Below, in pieces: positions 8,411-17,672 of a stretch of DNA of 64,000 nucleotides. This DNA comes from Sphaerospermopsis torques-reginae ITEP-024. Its GTDB lineage: Bacteria; Cyanobacteriota; Cyanobacteriia; Cyanobacteriales; Nostocaceae. The stretch is taken from assembly GCF_019598945.1 (NCBI RefSeq), contig NZ_CP080598.1, positions 2,914,001 to 2,978,000 on the forward strand. Reading direction: 5' to 3'. Numbering within the stretch: the first letter of the stretch is position 1; each line of letters starts with the position of its first letter. The notes under the pieces were generated by a model. That model saw nothing but the letters and a program-made list of their open reading frames with translations. It was not told the origin of the DNA and made no database searches. The position numbers and the translations under genes are program-made.

Positions 8411-9871
8411 TTAGGATGTAGCCTGAACTGGTTCACGAAGTGTAGCAATGACTTCAGGAATCGCTTGATTCAAATTACCAGCACCTAAAAATAATGCCAA
8501 GTCGCCAGAACGCAGGTTTGACAATAAAAACTCGCACACAGAGGATAAAGTTGGTTGATAAATAACCTGCTGATGCTGCTTCCCTATTTCTGCTGCTAAT
8601 TGTTCACCATTAATCTGTCCTAAATCGGGTTCTCCGGCACTGTAAATATCAGTCAGGACTACTAAATCAGCATGGGTAAAGGATTCGGAAAATTCTTCTA
8701 AGAAGGTAAGTGTACGACTGTAGCGATGAGGCTGGAAGATGGCGACTACCCTTTGTCCTGGTCTAGCTTGGAGTCTTGCTGCGGCCAAAGTAGCACGAAT
8801 TTCGCTAGGGTGATGGGCATAGTCATCTATAAAAGTAATACCAGCCGCTTCTCCTCGGAACTCAAAACGCCGTCTTGCCCCTTCAAAGGTAGCAATACCT
8901 TTAGCAATTTCCCCAAATTCTAAACCGAGAGCGCGTCCTACTGCTACTGCGGCTAGAGCATTGCTGAGATTATGCCGACTCAAAAGTTGTAGATTTAATA
9001 CACCCAAGGCTTTACCTTTTTCCCACACCAAAGCTGTTGTACCATCAGCACGATAATCAATGTTGGTAACAGTATAGTCAGCGCCGATATCTGGATGTAG
9101 ACTATAGCTGATGTTTGGGTTAAGGCGATCGCGCACTGTGTCACAATCAATGCTACCTACTAAAATTTGGCAGCCCTCGGCAAATTTTTGGAAAGTCTCC
9201 ACTACTTCGTCTAATGTTTCGTAGTGGTCAGGATGATCGAGTTCAATATTGGTAATTATCCCGATAGCTGGGGCGTGTTTCACCAGAGAACCGTCAGATT
9301 CATCTGCTTCAGCCACTAGATACTTGCTTTCCCCTAATCTAGCATTCCCTTCCCAAGCATTGACTTCTCCACCGACTAAAATAGTCGGGTCAAGACCAGC
9401 TTGCAATAGCATATAACCAATCATGCTACTGGTTGTAGTTTTGCCGTGAGTTCCTGCTACAGCAATGCTATAGTAATCAGCAATTAAGGCTGCTAGGACA
9501 TCGGAACGGTGTAAAATAGGACAACCTAATTCTATGGCAGCTTTATATTCCAAATTACTGGTATTAATAGCTGTTGAACAAATTACTTGAGGTAAGTTAG
9601 ACTTATCAACAGGCAATTTTGCTGGTGAATTTAATACTATTCCATCAGCCGATTCTTGAGGACGAAAGAACTCCAGATTGCTGGCTTCTTGTCTACTAAA
9701 AATGTGAGCGCCCAGGGATTCTAACTTGCGTGTAATCTGATTAGGTCGCAGATCAGAACCTGATACTGGTAATTGCCGTTTTGTCAACACATAAGCTATA
9801 GCCGACATTCCTATACCGCCAATACCAATGAAATGAAATGGTCTACCGCTAAAATCTATCTGACTATTCAT
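8411..9871 (-). CDS. murC: UDP-N-acetylmuramate-L-alanine ligase
   Basis: MurC, the ATP-dependent ligase that adds L-alanine to UDP-MurNAc. The 486-residue protein has the N-terminal UDP-binding motif FIGIGGIGMSAIA, the ATP-binding loop AGTHGKTTTSSMIG (about residue 140), NIELDHPDHYET, the central-domain signature LSRHNLSNALAAVAV, and FIDDYAHHPSEIRATL at the start of the C-terminal domain. Length and motif order are normal. Start at the ATG before NSQIDFSG is supported by the family N-terminus beginning close to the Rossmann motif. It heads the murC-murB-ebfC run. Confidence 0.97.
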   Translation of the reverse strand: MNSQIDFSGRPFHFIGIGGIGMSAIAYVLTKRQLPVSGSDLRPNQITRKLESLGAHIFSRQEASNLEFFRPQESADGIVLNSPAKLPVDKSNLPQVICSTAINTSNLEYKAAIELGCPILHRSDVLAALIADYYSIAVAGTHGKTTTSSMIGYMLLQAGLDPTILVGGEVNAWEGNARLGESKYLVAEADESDGSLVKHAPAIGIITNIELDHPDHYETLDEVVETFQKFAEGCQILVGSIDCDTVRDRLNPNISYSLHPDIGADYTVTNIDYRADGTTALVWEKGKALGVLNLQLLSRHNLSNALAAVAVGRALGLEFGEIAKGIATFEGARRRFEFRGEAAGITFIDDYAHHPSEIRATLAAARLQARPGQRVVAIFQPHRYSRTLTFLEEFSESFTHADLVVLTDIYSAGEPDLGQINGEQLAAEIGKQHQQVIYQPTLSSVCEFLLSNLRSGDLALFLGAGNLNQAIPEVIATLREPVQATS

Positions 9872-10356
9872 CTTTTGTTCCTCTTACACCACACCACAAA
9901 ATCTTTAGAAATGACAACAAATGACACGCGTATCATAACAGGATTTGGATTTTTACAGATACTGCTCCTGTAGGATTTTCATATCTGAATAAAGGGTTAA
10001 TTTTTTACTTTGTTTTTGCTTGTTCAGAAAGATATTACCCTGACGAGAGAGTTTCTCTATTTCTGATATCTTTTTATGATTATTCTGAAAACTGGGGTAA
10101 CATCGGGAAAAAAATTCTGTCATGTTAAATACATATCTTTGATTGCTTTACTAGAAGTGGCTACGGAAGTCCTTGAGTTACAAACCTAATTTGACACTAT
10201 ATCCAGCCAGCAGGTGAATTGACTACAATAGTACATTGGCAGGGAAAAGATTATTCAACTAGTTGCAGTAGGAAATTTTAGGAGGCAGGAGGTAGGAAGT
10301 AAGAGACAAAACTTTACCAGTGTGCTTTACTTTACCTGAATATTCCCGCACATCAA
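9872..10356. other. divergent intergenic region murC / nadD
   Basis: About 485 bp between the divergent murC and nadD genes, expected to hold both promoters. It contains an imperfect hairpin near 10028-10074 (AGATAT...AGAGA/TCTCT...ATATCT). A short purine-rich repeat (GGAGGCAGGAGG) lies near 10279. No additional gene is supported. Confidence 0.5.
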
Positions 10357-10983
10357 ATGCAGAAACTAGCAATTTTTGGAGGTACATTTGACCCAGTTCA
10401 CTGGGGACACCTACTCGTAGCCAAAACGGCTTTGACGCAATTACATCTGGAACAAATAATTTGGATACCTTCAAAAAATCCTCCTCATAAACAAGCCGCA
10501 CTGTTTGAACATCGAGTAGCAATGCTGGATATAGCTACTAAAAATAACCCAGCTTTTACACTCTCACTGATTGAGAGAGAATGTTCTGGGACTTCATACT
10601 CTATTAACACCCTGATTGATTTATCTGCTTTTTACCCAAATACTCATTGGTACTGGATTATCGGTTTGGATGCTTTCCAAACTTTACCTCGTTGGTATCG
10701 TGGATATGAACTAGCACAAATGTGTGATTGGTTAATTGCCCCCCGACTGGTAGGTGGTGAGACAATAGCTCAAAGTGAGTTAATATGCAACCAAGTAGAA
10801 AAAAAATTTAGAGAAAAATCATATACAATTAATTGGCAATTACTACATACACCTTTAATAAGAGTTTCGTCAAGTATCATCCGTGAACTTTGTCGGCAAG
10901 GGTGTTCAATTGATTATTTAGTACCGAAATCAGTCGGCTTGTACATCGCCACTCACAATCTTTACACTAATAATTCTGAATAA
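10357..10983 (+). CDS. nadD: nicotinate-nucleotide adenylyltransferase
   Basis: NadD, which adenylates nicotinate mononucleotide on the way to NAD. Residues 7-18 read FGGTFDPVHWGH, the nucleotidyltransferase signature with the catalytic histidines, followed by WIPSKNPPHK (substrate loop) and a C-terminal RVSSSIIRELCRQG corresponding to the ISSTxIR ATP-binding motif. At 208 residues the length is normal. The gene stands alone; the upstream region is shared with murC. In other cyanobacteria a Nudix gene often follows, but none is seen here. Confidence 0.93.
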   Translation: MQKLAIFGGTFDPVHWGHLLVAKTALTQLHLEQIIWIPSKNPPHKQAALFEHRVAMLDIATKNNPAFTLSLIERECSGTSYSINTLIDLSAFYPNTHWYWIIGLDAFQTLPRWYRGYELAQMCDWLIAPRLVGGETIAQSELICNQVEKKFREKSYTINWQLLHTPLIRVSSSIIRELCRQGCSIDYLVPKSVGLYIATHNLYTNNSE

Positions 10984-11208
10984 ATTCTGTATTTTTTTTT
11001 GGATCTAACATTTTATAGTTATAAATACTCCTCCCCTTTGCGATATGATTGGGGTCTAGAACAGAATCAAAACATTTACTCAAATTTACTCATTGACCGA
11101 AAAAATCTAGACTTCAACACTCAAAGGTGTGATAATTACCCTGTTTTTAGGTAATAACCAAGCCTAAAGCACTTGCACAGTAGGGTGAGCTTTTTATATA
11201 GCAGTTAC

Positions 11209-11284
11209 ACCCAATCTTAACCCTTAGGCTGCGCTCAGGGTTAAAACCGAGGGAAGTCGAGGTTTTAAAGCCTGTGGACTGGGT
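11209..11284. repeat. structured palindromic element, predicted three-way junction
   Basis: Three nested inverted repeats fold together: an outer ACCCA (11209-11213)/TGGGT (11280-11284), an inner perfect TTAACCCT (11217-11224)/AGGGTTAA (11237-11244), and AAAACC (11243-11248)/GGTTTT (11261-11266). It lies in the 420-bp region between nadD and gap2, about 120-200 bp before the gap2 start. It could be a dispersed palindromic element or part of the gap2 leader; I do not recognise it as a known RNA family. Confidence 0.5.
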
Positions 11285-11404
11285 AGTGCCGACACTTCCA
11301 GAATGAAGCAGGAAGTAAACAAAGCTCATGAGTAATTTTGAGTAGGTTTTATATAACGGTCAACGATATCAATTTATAGGCATAAATACAGAGGGCAAGA
11401 CACT

Positions 11405-12418
11405 GTGATTAGAGTTGCAATCAACGGTTTCGGGCGCATTGGACGGAACTTCGCACGCTGCTGGATAGGTAGAGAGAATAGCCCAGTTGAACTTGTGGGT
11501 ATCAATGACACTTCCGATCCTAGAACCAATGCTCACCTGCTCAGATATGACTCGATGCTGGGAAGGTTACAAAATGCGGATATTACTGCTGATGACAATT
11601 CCATTACTGTCAACGGTAAGACCATTAAATGCGTATCTGATCGCAACCCAGATAACTTGCCCTGGAAAGAATGGGAAATTGATCTGATTATTGAATCCAC
11701 TGGTGTGTTTACCAGTAAGGAAGGGGCAATGCGCCACGTTAATGCTGGTGCTAAAAAGGTGCTGATTACTGCTCCTGGTAAAAACGAAGATGGTACTTTT
11801 GTGATGGGTGTGAATCATGAAGATTATGATCACAACGTACATCACATTATCAGTAACGCCAGTTGTACTACTAACTGTTTAGCTCCTATTGCTAAGGTGT
11901 TGCATGAAAAATTTGGCATCATCAAAGGCACAATGACTACTACTCACAGCTACACAGGAGATCAGCGCATTTTAGATGCTTCTCACCGGGATTTGCGTCG
12001 CGCTAGAGCAGCTGGTATTAACATTGTTCCCACTTCTACTGGTGCTGCTAAAGCAGTAGCTCTGGTACTCCCAGCTTTAAAAGGTAAGCTGAATGGTACA
12101 GCTTTGCGTGTACCCACCCCTAATGTTTCAATGGTGGATTTTGTAGTTCAGGTTGAAAAACCCACTATTACAGAAGAAGTTAACCAAGTCCTCAAAGATG
12201 CTTCTGAAACCTATCTCAAAGGCATTTTAGGTTATAGTGAACTTCCTCTAGTATCTTCTGATTATCAAGGTACTAATGAATCTTCCATTGTTGATGCTAA
12301 CTTAACTTTAGTCATGGGTAATGACATGGTTAAAGTAATGGCTTGGTATGACAATGAGTGGGGTTATAGCCAACGAGTTTTAGACTTGGCTGAGTTAGTA
12401 GCCAATAAATGGGCATAA
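11405..12418 (+). CDS. gap2: NADP-dependent glyceraldehyde-3-phosphate dehydrogenase (photosynthetic type)
   Basis: A full-length 337-residue GAPDH. The Rossmann motif [10 protein letters not shown] is at residues 6-15 and the catalytic Cys154 lies in SNASCTTNC, with [10 protein letters not shown] following. The segment [14 protein letters not shown] carries Ser where NAD-specific enzymes have Pro, and the cofactor loop [14 protein letters not shown] lacks a typical NAD-specific pattern, so this is the Gap2 type used in the Calvin cycle and gluconeogenesis. The GTG start fits the family N-terminus (IRVAINGFG) and is preceded by GAGGGCAAG. A structured element lies in the upstream region. Confidence 0.95.
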   Translation: MIRVAINGFGRIGRNFARCWIGRENSPVELVGINDTSDPRTNAHLLRYDSMLGRLQNADITADDNSITVNGKTIKCVSDRNPDNLPWKEWEIDLIIESTGVFTSKEGAMRHVNAGAKKVLITAPGKNEDGTFVMGVNHEDYDHNVHHIISNASCTTNCLAPIAKVLHEKFGIIKGTMTTTHSYTGDQRILDASHRDLRRARAAGINIVPTSTGAAKAVALVLPALKGKLNGTALRVPTPNVSMVDFVVQVEKPTITEEVNQVLKDASETYLKGILGYSELPLVSSDYQGTNESSIVDANLTLVMGNDMVKVMAWYDNEWGYSQRVLDLAELVANKWA

Positions 12419-12436
12419 TTTAGGTGACAGGTGACA

Positions 12437-12511
12437 GTAAGAAGGCAAAAGGCAAAAGGCAAAAGGCAAGAGTTTATTCTTTCCAATTACCAATTACCAA
12501 TTACCAATCAC
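12437..12511. repeat. heptamer arrays (AAAGGCA, CCAATTA)
   Basis: Three to four AAAAGGC units, then four CCAATTA units, filling the short space between the convergent gap2 and thiL genes. Same class of short tandem repeat as elsewhere in the window. Confidence 0.9.
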
Positions 12512-13552
12512 CTAACTAAAATGCTTAAATCCTTGACTAAGTGTTAAAACTTGGTCGGGGATTTTTGCATTTTCATGTTTTAAGATCACTTCTGTTCCTG
12601 GTATAATCTCGCCGATAATGGCTGCACCTGTTCCCAGTTTTTGCACTAATGCTGATGCAGCTTGTGGTGGTAAACAAAGGACTAATTCAAAATCTTCGCC
12701 ACCATATAGGGCATAATTGAGCGATCGCTCTTGACTTAACCACTGATGAAAAACTAATGGTAGGGGAATTTTACTTGCTTCTAAAATAGCGCCTACTTTA
12801 CTAGCACGGCAAATTTGTAATACTGCATCGGCTAAACCGTCGCTGCTGTCCATCCCAGCAATTTTAGATTTTAGATTTTGGATTTTGGATTGAGATTCTA
12901 TAATCTCCCACAATAGGGGTATGACATCTAAACGTGGGTTGGGGCGCTGGTGTGCGGTGATTAAAGCGGCTTTGTCTTGAGTTTTGAGGTTTTGACCTAT
13001 TTCGGGATTTAAGAGCAGTTCTAAGCCCCCACGGGATGCTCCATGAATGCCTGTGACGACTATGGCATCACCTATTTGAGCAGTGGAACGACGGATAATA
13101 AAATCAGGGTTGGCTTGACCAAAGGCGGTGATTGATAAAGTGGTAATGGGCGATCGCACTATATCACCACCAACTATGGGTACATCGTATTTTTGTAAAC
13201 ATTCACTCATTCCCTGATACAGTCTTTCTACCCATTCAACGCTTAAATCTCCTGGTAAACCCAGTCCAACGGTGATACCCACAGGAAAAGCACCCATAGC
13301 GGCTAAATCTGATAAATTAGCAGCAGCCGCACGCCAACCAGCATCCTCTGGGGTAGTGGTGACATCACTAAAATGCACACCATCAACTAACATATCTGTA
13401 GTTACTACCAAAGATTGCTCTGATTCTGTCACCAAAACTGCCGCATCATCACCTATCACATCTGAAGGACAGAAGCGTTGTAATCTCGCTAAAAGACCTT
13501 GTTCGCCAATATCTCGTACTCGCAAATGTTCTGCTGGTAAATTAGACATCAT
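12512..13552 (-). CDS. thiL: thiamine-monophosphate kinase with repeat-derived insert
   Basis: ThiL phosphorylates thiamine monophosphate to the diphosphate cofactor. The 346-residue protein has IGDDAAVL, VVTTDMLVDGVHF, AAANLSDLAAMGA, VGGDIVRS, GMDSSDGLADAVLQ and YGGEDFELVL, all family signatures, in order. Between LLWEIIES and AGMDSSDG lies [11 protein letters not shown], encoded by a run of AAATCCA/AAATCTA heptamers (plus-strand 12861-12893) that has entered the gene without breaking the frame. The insert lies on a surface loop just before a conserved Mg/ATP-binding motif. Two adjacent ATG codons are possible starts. Confidence 0.93.
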   Translation of the reverse strand: MMSNLPAEHLRVRDIGEQGLLARLQRFCPSDVIGDDAAVLVTESEQSLVVTTDMLVDGVHFSDVTTTPEDAGWRAAAANLSDLAAMGAFPVGITVGLGLPGDLSVEWVERLYQGMSECLQKYDVPIVGGDIVRSPITTLSITAFGQANPDFIIRRSTAQIGDAIVVTGIHGASRGGLELLLNPEIGQNLKTQDKAALITAHQRPNPRLDVIPLLWEIIESQSKIQNLKSKIAGMDSSDGLADAVLQICRASKVGAILEASKIPLPLVFHQWLSQERSLNYALYGGEDFELVLCLPPQAASALVQKLGTGAAIIGEIIPGTEVILKHENAKIPDQVLTLSQGFKHFS

Positions 13553-13637
13553 TCGATTTTGGATTTACGATTTTGGATTTTGGATTAACTCCACCCTAAA
13601 GTGTAGAAGCTCGAAAATTTTGGATTTGGGATTGACG

Positions 13638-13706
13638 TTAGCGAAGCGTAAGCAGCGCAGCGAGTATTTTTCCGTCCTGAAGGATAGGGTTCTATACCAA
13701 ATTTTT
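13638..13706. repeat. dispersed repeat TTAGCGAAG...CGTCCTGAAGG (copy 1)
   Basis: A 69-bp segment reading TTAGCGAAGCGTAAGCAGCG then CAGCGAGTATT, CGTCCTGAAGGATAGGG and ending TACCAAATTT. A close copy lies at 46853-46920. Both copies are followed by TAAAATC heptamer arrays. Origin unknown; non-coding. Confidence 0.7.
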
Positions 13707-13707
13707 T

Positions 13708-13824
13708 AATCTAAAATCTAAAATCTAAAATCTAAAATCTAAAATCTAAAATCTAAAATCTAAAATCTAAAATCTAAAATTTTCGGTTCTTCCCCTGTTC
13801 CCTGTTCCCTGTTCCCTGTTCCCA
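13708..13824. repeat. heptamer arrays TAAAATC (about 10 units) and CCCTGTT (4 units)
   Basis: A long run of AATCTAA units (13708-13780) followed by CCCTGTT units (about 13794-13823) directly upstream of the next gene's ATG at 13834. The gene's promoter or leader must therefore include or lie within repeat DNA. Confidence 0.95.
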
Positions 13825-13833
13825 CTGAAAAAA

Positions 13834-15003
13834 ATGCGAACTATTGCGGAAATTAATGAAAAAATCAACCAAAAACGCGCCGTAGTTTGGACGGTTGAAG
13901 AACTAAAAAAACGAGTAGCGGAAATCGGTATCACCAAAGCTGCTAAAGCAGTTGATGTGATTACCACTGGCACTTTTGAACCAATGGAATCCAGCGGTGC
14001 AATTATTAATTTAGGACATACTGACCCACCGATCAAAATTCGCCGCTGTTGGTTAGATGGTGTACCAGCATATTCTGGTTTTGGCGCAGTAGATTTATAC
14101 TTGGGTGCTAGTTGTGCTGTGGAAACGATGGATGGTGAAGAACAGCGGGAACGTGGGGGAGGTCATGTAATTGAAGATTTAATAGCTGGTAAACCCGTAC
14201 AAGTCAGGGCTTTAGGACAAGTTACCGACTGTTACCCCAGAGCAACTTTTGAAACCACTATCACCAGTGAAACTATTAACCAGTTTTATTTATTTAATCC
14301 GCGCAATCTTTATCAAAATTTTATTATTGGGGTAAATGGAGGCGATCGCCCACTGCATACCTATCTAGGACCTTTGCAACCCCGTTTAGGTAATGCAGTT
14401 TACTCCAACCCTGGGGCAATTTCGCCCTTATTCAATGATCCCGATTTACAACTTGTGGGAATTGGCACAAAAATCTTTTTAGGCGGTGGAATAGGTTATG
14501 TAGCGTGGGAAGGTACACAGCACTTCCCCTTACAAAAGCGGTTAGCTAATCGAACACCCATTGGACCATCAGCCACTTTAGCCTTAATTGGTGATGCCAA
14601 ACAAATGGATGCGCGGTGGGTGCGGGGTTGTTACTTCAAAAGTTATGGACCGTCTTTAATGTTGGGTGTAGGTGTGCCACTTCCGGTTTTAAATGAATCT
14701 GTCATTGAACGTTGTGCAGTCCAAGATAAAGATTTAGTAGCGCCAATAGTAGACTTTTCTATTCCCCGTCGTGTTCGTCCTACCTTTGGTTTAGTCAGTT
14801 ACGCTCAACTAAAATCGGGCAGAATTTCCATAGAGGGTAAAGCGGTGCGAGTTGCTCCTTTAGCCAGTATGTTTCTCTCACGACAAGTAGCCGTAGAGTT
14901 GAAACAATGGATAGAAGCTGGCACATTTACCCTCACAGAACCAGTTGCTCCCATTCCTATGGAACGAGCTTTTCTACCCCAGGATCGTTGGGCAGACTTT
15001 TAA
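13834..15003 (+). CDS. homocysteine biosynthesis protein (HcyBio / DUF39 family)
   Basis: A 389-residue member of the HcyBio family, whose archaeal relatives take part in making homocysteine from aspartate semialdehyde and sulfide. Visible family features are TIAEINEKI at the N-terminus, VDVITTGTFEPMESSGAIIN, a Cys in LGASCAVETM, RGGGHVIEDL, FLGGGIGYVAWEGTQH and a conserved Cys in WVRGCYFKSYGPSL. The archaeal enzyme is often followed by CBS or ferredoxin-like domains; here the protein ends after the core. The gene is isolated, bordered by heptamer arrays on both sides. The exact reaction in cyanobacteria is not shown by the sequence. Confidence 0.85.
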   Translation: MRTIAEINEKINQKRAVVWTVEELKKRVAEIGITKAAKAVDVITTGTFEPMESSGAIINLGHTDPPIKIRRCWLDGVPAYSGFGAVDLYLGASCAVETMDGEEQRERGGGHVIEDLIAGKPVQVRALGQVTDCYPRATFETTITSETINQFYLFNPRNLYQNFIIGVNGGDRPLHTYLGPLQPRLGNAVYSNPGAISPLFNDPDLQLVGIGTKIFLGGGIGYVAWEGTQHFPLQKRLANRTPIGPSATLALIGDAKQMDARWVRGCYFKSYGPSLMLGVGVPLPVLNESVIERCAVQDKDLVAPIVDFSIPRRVRPTFGLVSYAQLKSGRISIEGKAVRVAPLASMFLSRQVAVELKQWIEAGTFTLTEPVAPIPMERAFLPQDRWADF

Positions 15004-15113
15004 TGGTGATTGGTGATTGGTGATTGGTGATTGGGAAACATCAAATTGATTACCCAGTCCCCAGTCCCCAGTTCCCAGTCCCCAGTCCCCAGTCTCCAGT
15101 CCCCAGTCCCTAT
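15004..15113. repeat. heptamer arrays (GGTGATT; CCCAGTC)
   Basis: Four GGTGATT units from the stop codon onward and about eight CCCAGTC/CCCAGTT units (15053-15111), filling the space between two convergent genes. Confidence 0.95.
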
Positions 15114-16114
15114 TCTTGGGGTTTCGGCTTTTTCACTGGCTTAGGAGCGGGGGTTTTTGGTACAGGTTTAGACACCGCAGAGGATTCACCACCTATTTTC
15201 TTGACAGGACGTGGAGTTTCTCCATTGCGTCTGGGGGGAAATGGTTTTCTGCCGCCACCAGCACGGGGTCCACCTTTGAATGGTGGTTTGCGTTTTTTGG
15301 GTAAATCAGCGATCGCTTCAGCAGTTTCTACTATCAATACATCAGCTTCGCGCTTGACTTTGAAATCCCAAAACTTGCCCACAGCCTTGGTAGCCAGCAC
15401 ACCCCGCAGTTTCAACTTAAAATATTTGGGTTTATCGGTTGGTTTCCGTGGAGCTTGCTTGATTTTAACTACCAAACTCTGAGCGTCAAAAGATTGGTAA
15501 ACTACCTCACCACGCACAGAAAATTCTCCATCAGGAATTTCTGATGAAGCTTTTACGGGCTGGGAAATTTCTTCTTTAGCAGCAGTTTGGCGAGTAGATT
15601 TCTTGGCCGCACCATTTTCGGGTCTCTCTAAAGCTTGTGAACCCGATTTTTTGCCATCCTCATCTGGGGAATTTTTAGCCAGATTTTCTGGTTCCCAAAC
15701 TCCAACAATTTGGATGTGTAGTGAGTCATTTTCTTGTCTGGTGCGGGGATAAACTACCCAGAGATGTTGTTTTTCTAAGTCCAGGTGATTTTTCACTAAA
15801 CTCATAATCCGCCCTAAAAGGACGGCATTTAGCTCCACACCATCAGATGTGATCAGTGTTCCTTGGGTAAACTGTTCACTGCTGGGAGAGTAGCGCCCCC
15901 GGACTAAACCAATGGCTCGGTACTGCAATGGTTCGCTTGGAGGTGGGATCGGTTGTTGGCGATGAGCCAAATTCCCATTAATATCACTCTCGTGAGGTTT
16001 AACAGGTGAACTATCCGGTTTTGATGACTTAGCTGTTAAGTCAATTTTAGCTGGAGCCTGGTTAGAGGCTGTAGAATTGGAAGATTCAGGAGACGGCATC
16101 AGGTCGGAATTCAT
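15110..16114 (-). CDS. conserved cyanobacterial hypothetical protein, basic C-terminal tail
   Basis: Function not recognised. The chosen ATG at 16114 (MNSDLMPSPES) has AAGGAG at good spacing; an upstream in-frame start would add 50 residues unlike protein. The 334-residue product has a low-complexity N-terminus, a folded segment (YRAIGLVRGRYSPS...LNAVLLGRIMSLVKNHL...LWVVYPRTR), a Lys/Ser/Glu linker, a second folded segment (FSVRGEVVYQSFDAQSLVVKIKQ...YFKLKLRGVL) and an extremely basic Pro/Gly/Lys/Arg tail. The tail suggests nucleic-acid or ribosome binding, an inference only. Confidence 0.75.
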   Translation of the reverse strand: MNSDLMPSPESSNSTASNQAPAKIDLTAKSSKPDSSPVKPHESDINGNLAHRQQPIPPPSEPLQYRAIGLVRGRYSPSSEQFTQGTLITSDGVELNAVLLGRIMSLVKNHLDLEKQHLWVVYPRTRQENDSLHIQIVGVWEPENLAKNSPDEDGKKSGSQALERPENGAAKKSTRQTAAKEEISQPVKASSEIPDGEFSVRGEVVYQSFDAQSLVVKIKQAPRKPTDKPKYFKLKLRGVLATKAVGKFWDFKVKREADVLIVETAEAIADLPKKRKPPFKGGPRAGGGRKPFPPRRNGETPRPVKKIGGESSAVSKPVPKTPAPKPVKKPKPQE

Positions 16115-16512
16115 AAAAACTCCTTGCGGCGGAGACACATCCCATTGTGGGATTTGACAAAAGCAGATGGAAAGAGCGTTTCTATGGCTGATAAAAGTAT
16201 ATTTCCTTTTAATCTGGCCATTATAGAGTGGGTTGTGCGAACACAAAGGCGCGAAATGTCTCATTTAGAGACTAAATGTGTCATTTAGCGCCTTTACTCT
16301 AGTTTCGGAAGCATAGCATAGCTACAATTCTGAATGCTCCTCCTAAAGTCATCACTTACTTTAACAGTCTAGATAGTTTTTTGTTATAAAATTCACAGTG
16401 AAATAACCGTATTCCGCAAAGTTTTGGAAAATTTTAACTTTGTGCTTTGTGTAAATATTAATTGCATTAATTTCGATTTATTTCGCTCAAATTTACCAAA
16501 AGGAAAAAAATT

Positions 16513-17394
16513 GTGTCTCAACCACGTAATCGGTGGATAATTCAGGTTGTCTTACTTCTGGCAGTTGCGGCGTTTATTGGTGTTTCTATTATACCCATCA
16601 TTGGAGCTTTCAATGATTCTCAACCCTTAGCACAAAATACTAGCAGCAACTCTACTGATTCTAGTTTATCTGAGCAAAAGTCAAAGTTAGCAGATGAAAT
16701 TCGCGGTTTGGAGCTAGTTTTGCAACGAGAACCTGAAAATCAAGCTGCACTTAAAGGTCTTTTACAAGCAAGGTTACAATTACTCAGTCAAAAAGGCAGG
16801 GGTGAAGTGAAAAATGCTGATATCCAAGCGGTAATTGAACCTTTGGAAAAGTTGGCTAAATTGAATCCCCAACAATCAGAGTATTCTGTGCTACTAGCAC
16901 AAGCAAAGCAGCAAATGGGCGATAATGAAGGAGCAGCCCAAACTTATCGCTCTATTTTAGCAATCAACCCCGGTGATATCAAGGCTTTACAGGGAATGGT
17001 AAATTTACAAGTCAGTCAGAAACGCCCAGAAGCGGCTATTGGTTTATTGCAAGAAACTTTATCTGCTGCTACCCAAGCCAATACCATTCAGCCTGGAAGT
17101 GTTGATGTTGTTGCTGTACAGATACTTTTAGGCAGTGTTTACGCTTTACAGAAAAATGATACTCAAGCTATCTCTTTATACGAGCAAGCAATTAAAAAAG
17201 ATCCACAAGATTTTCGTCCTGTTTTAGCAAAGGCGATGCTTTTGAGAGAACAGGGTAAAACTGATGAAGCACAGTCTTTGTTTGATAGTGCTACAGCTTT
17301 AGCTCCTGCTCAGTATAAAGATGAAATCAAAAAAGCAGCAGCAATACCTAGTCCCACTCCCACAACTTCACCGGAAAGTACACCGAGTCCATGA
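16513..17394 (+). CDS. membrane-anchored TPR protein
   Basis: A 293-residue protein with one N-terminal membrane segment (IIQVVLLLAVAAFIGVSIIPII, residues 9-30), a Ser/Asn linker, then tetratricopeptide repeats: EPENQAALKGLLQARLQL, NPQQSEYSVLLAQAKQQMGDNEGAAQTYRSILAINPGD, and a later NDTQAISLYEQAIKKDPQDFRPVLAKA. It ends in a Pro/Ser/Thr tail. The GTG start is preceded by AAAGGA. Such proteins scaffold assembly or trafficking complexes at thylakoid or plasma membranes; the partner is unknown. Confidence 0.85.
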   Translation: MSQPRNRWIIQVVLLLAVAAFIGVSIIPIIGAFNDSQPLAQNTSSNSTDSSLSEQKSKLADEIRGLELVLQREPENQAALKGLLQARLQLLSQKGRGEVKNADIQAVIEPLEKLAKLNPQQSEYSVLLAQAKQQMGDNEGAAQTYRSILAINPGDIKALQGMVNLQVSQKRPEAAIGLLQETLSAATQANTIQPGSVDVVAVQILLGSVYALQKNDTQAISLYEQAIKKDPQDFRPVLAKAMLLREQGKTDEAQSLFDSATALAPAQYKDEIKKAAAIPSPTPTTSPESTPSP

Positions 17395-17412
17395 GGATGG
17401 TGACTGGGGACT

Positions 17413-17631
17413 CTCACAGGGGTAGGTTTTTAATATTATCTGTTAAGGCAAGACCTGGAAGACAAGGAGGGAAAGTAGACAAGGAAGATTTTATACAAAA
17501 AATGGTCTGTTGAGCGTCGGTTTTTGTGACCAATTGTACATTATTTGCACGGGTTTCCTCCCTTGTCCACTGTTCTTCCTTGTCCCCCAAGTCTTGCCCT
17601 CACGACAATGTAAAATACCTACCCCTGTGAG
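17413..17631. mobile_element. long-palindrome MITE with CTCACAGGGGTAGGT ends
   Basis: A 219-bp element starting CTCACAGGGGTAGGTTTTTA and ending in the inverse (ATACCTACCCCTGTGAG, ending 17631). Inner arms also pair: GGCAAGAC...GACAAGGA on the left against TCCTTGTC...GTCTTGCC on the right, so the whole unit can fold into one long hairpin. It fills the space between the convergent TPR and exporter genes. A 2-bp CT on both sides might be a target duplication. Confidence 0.75.
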
Positions 17632-17672
17632 CTGCACCCTGCACCCCTGCCTATTTACTGTCACCTGTCACC

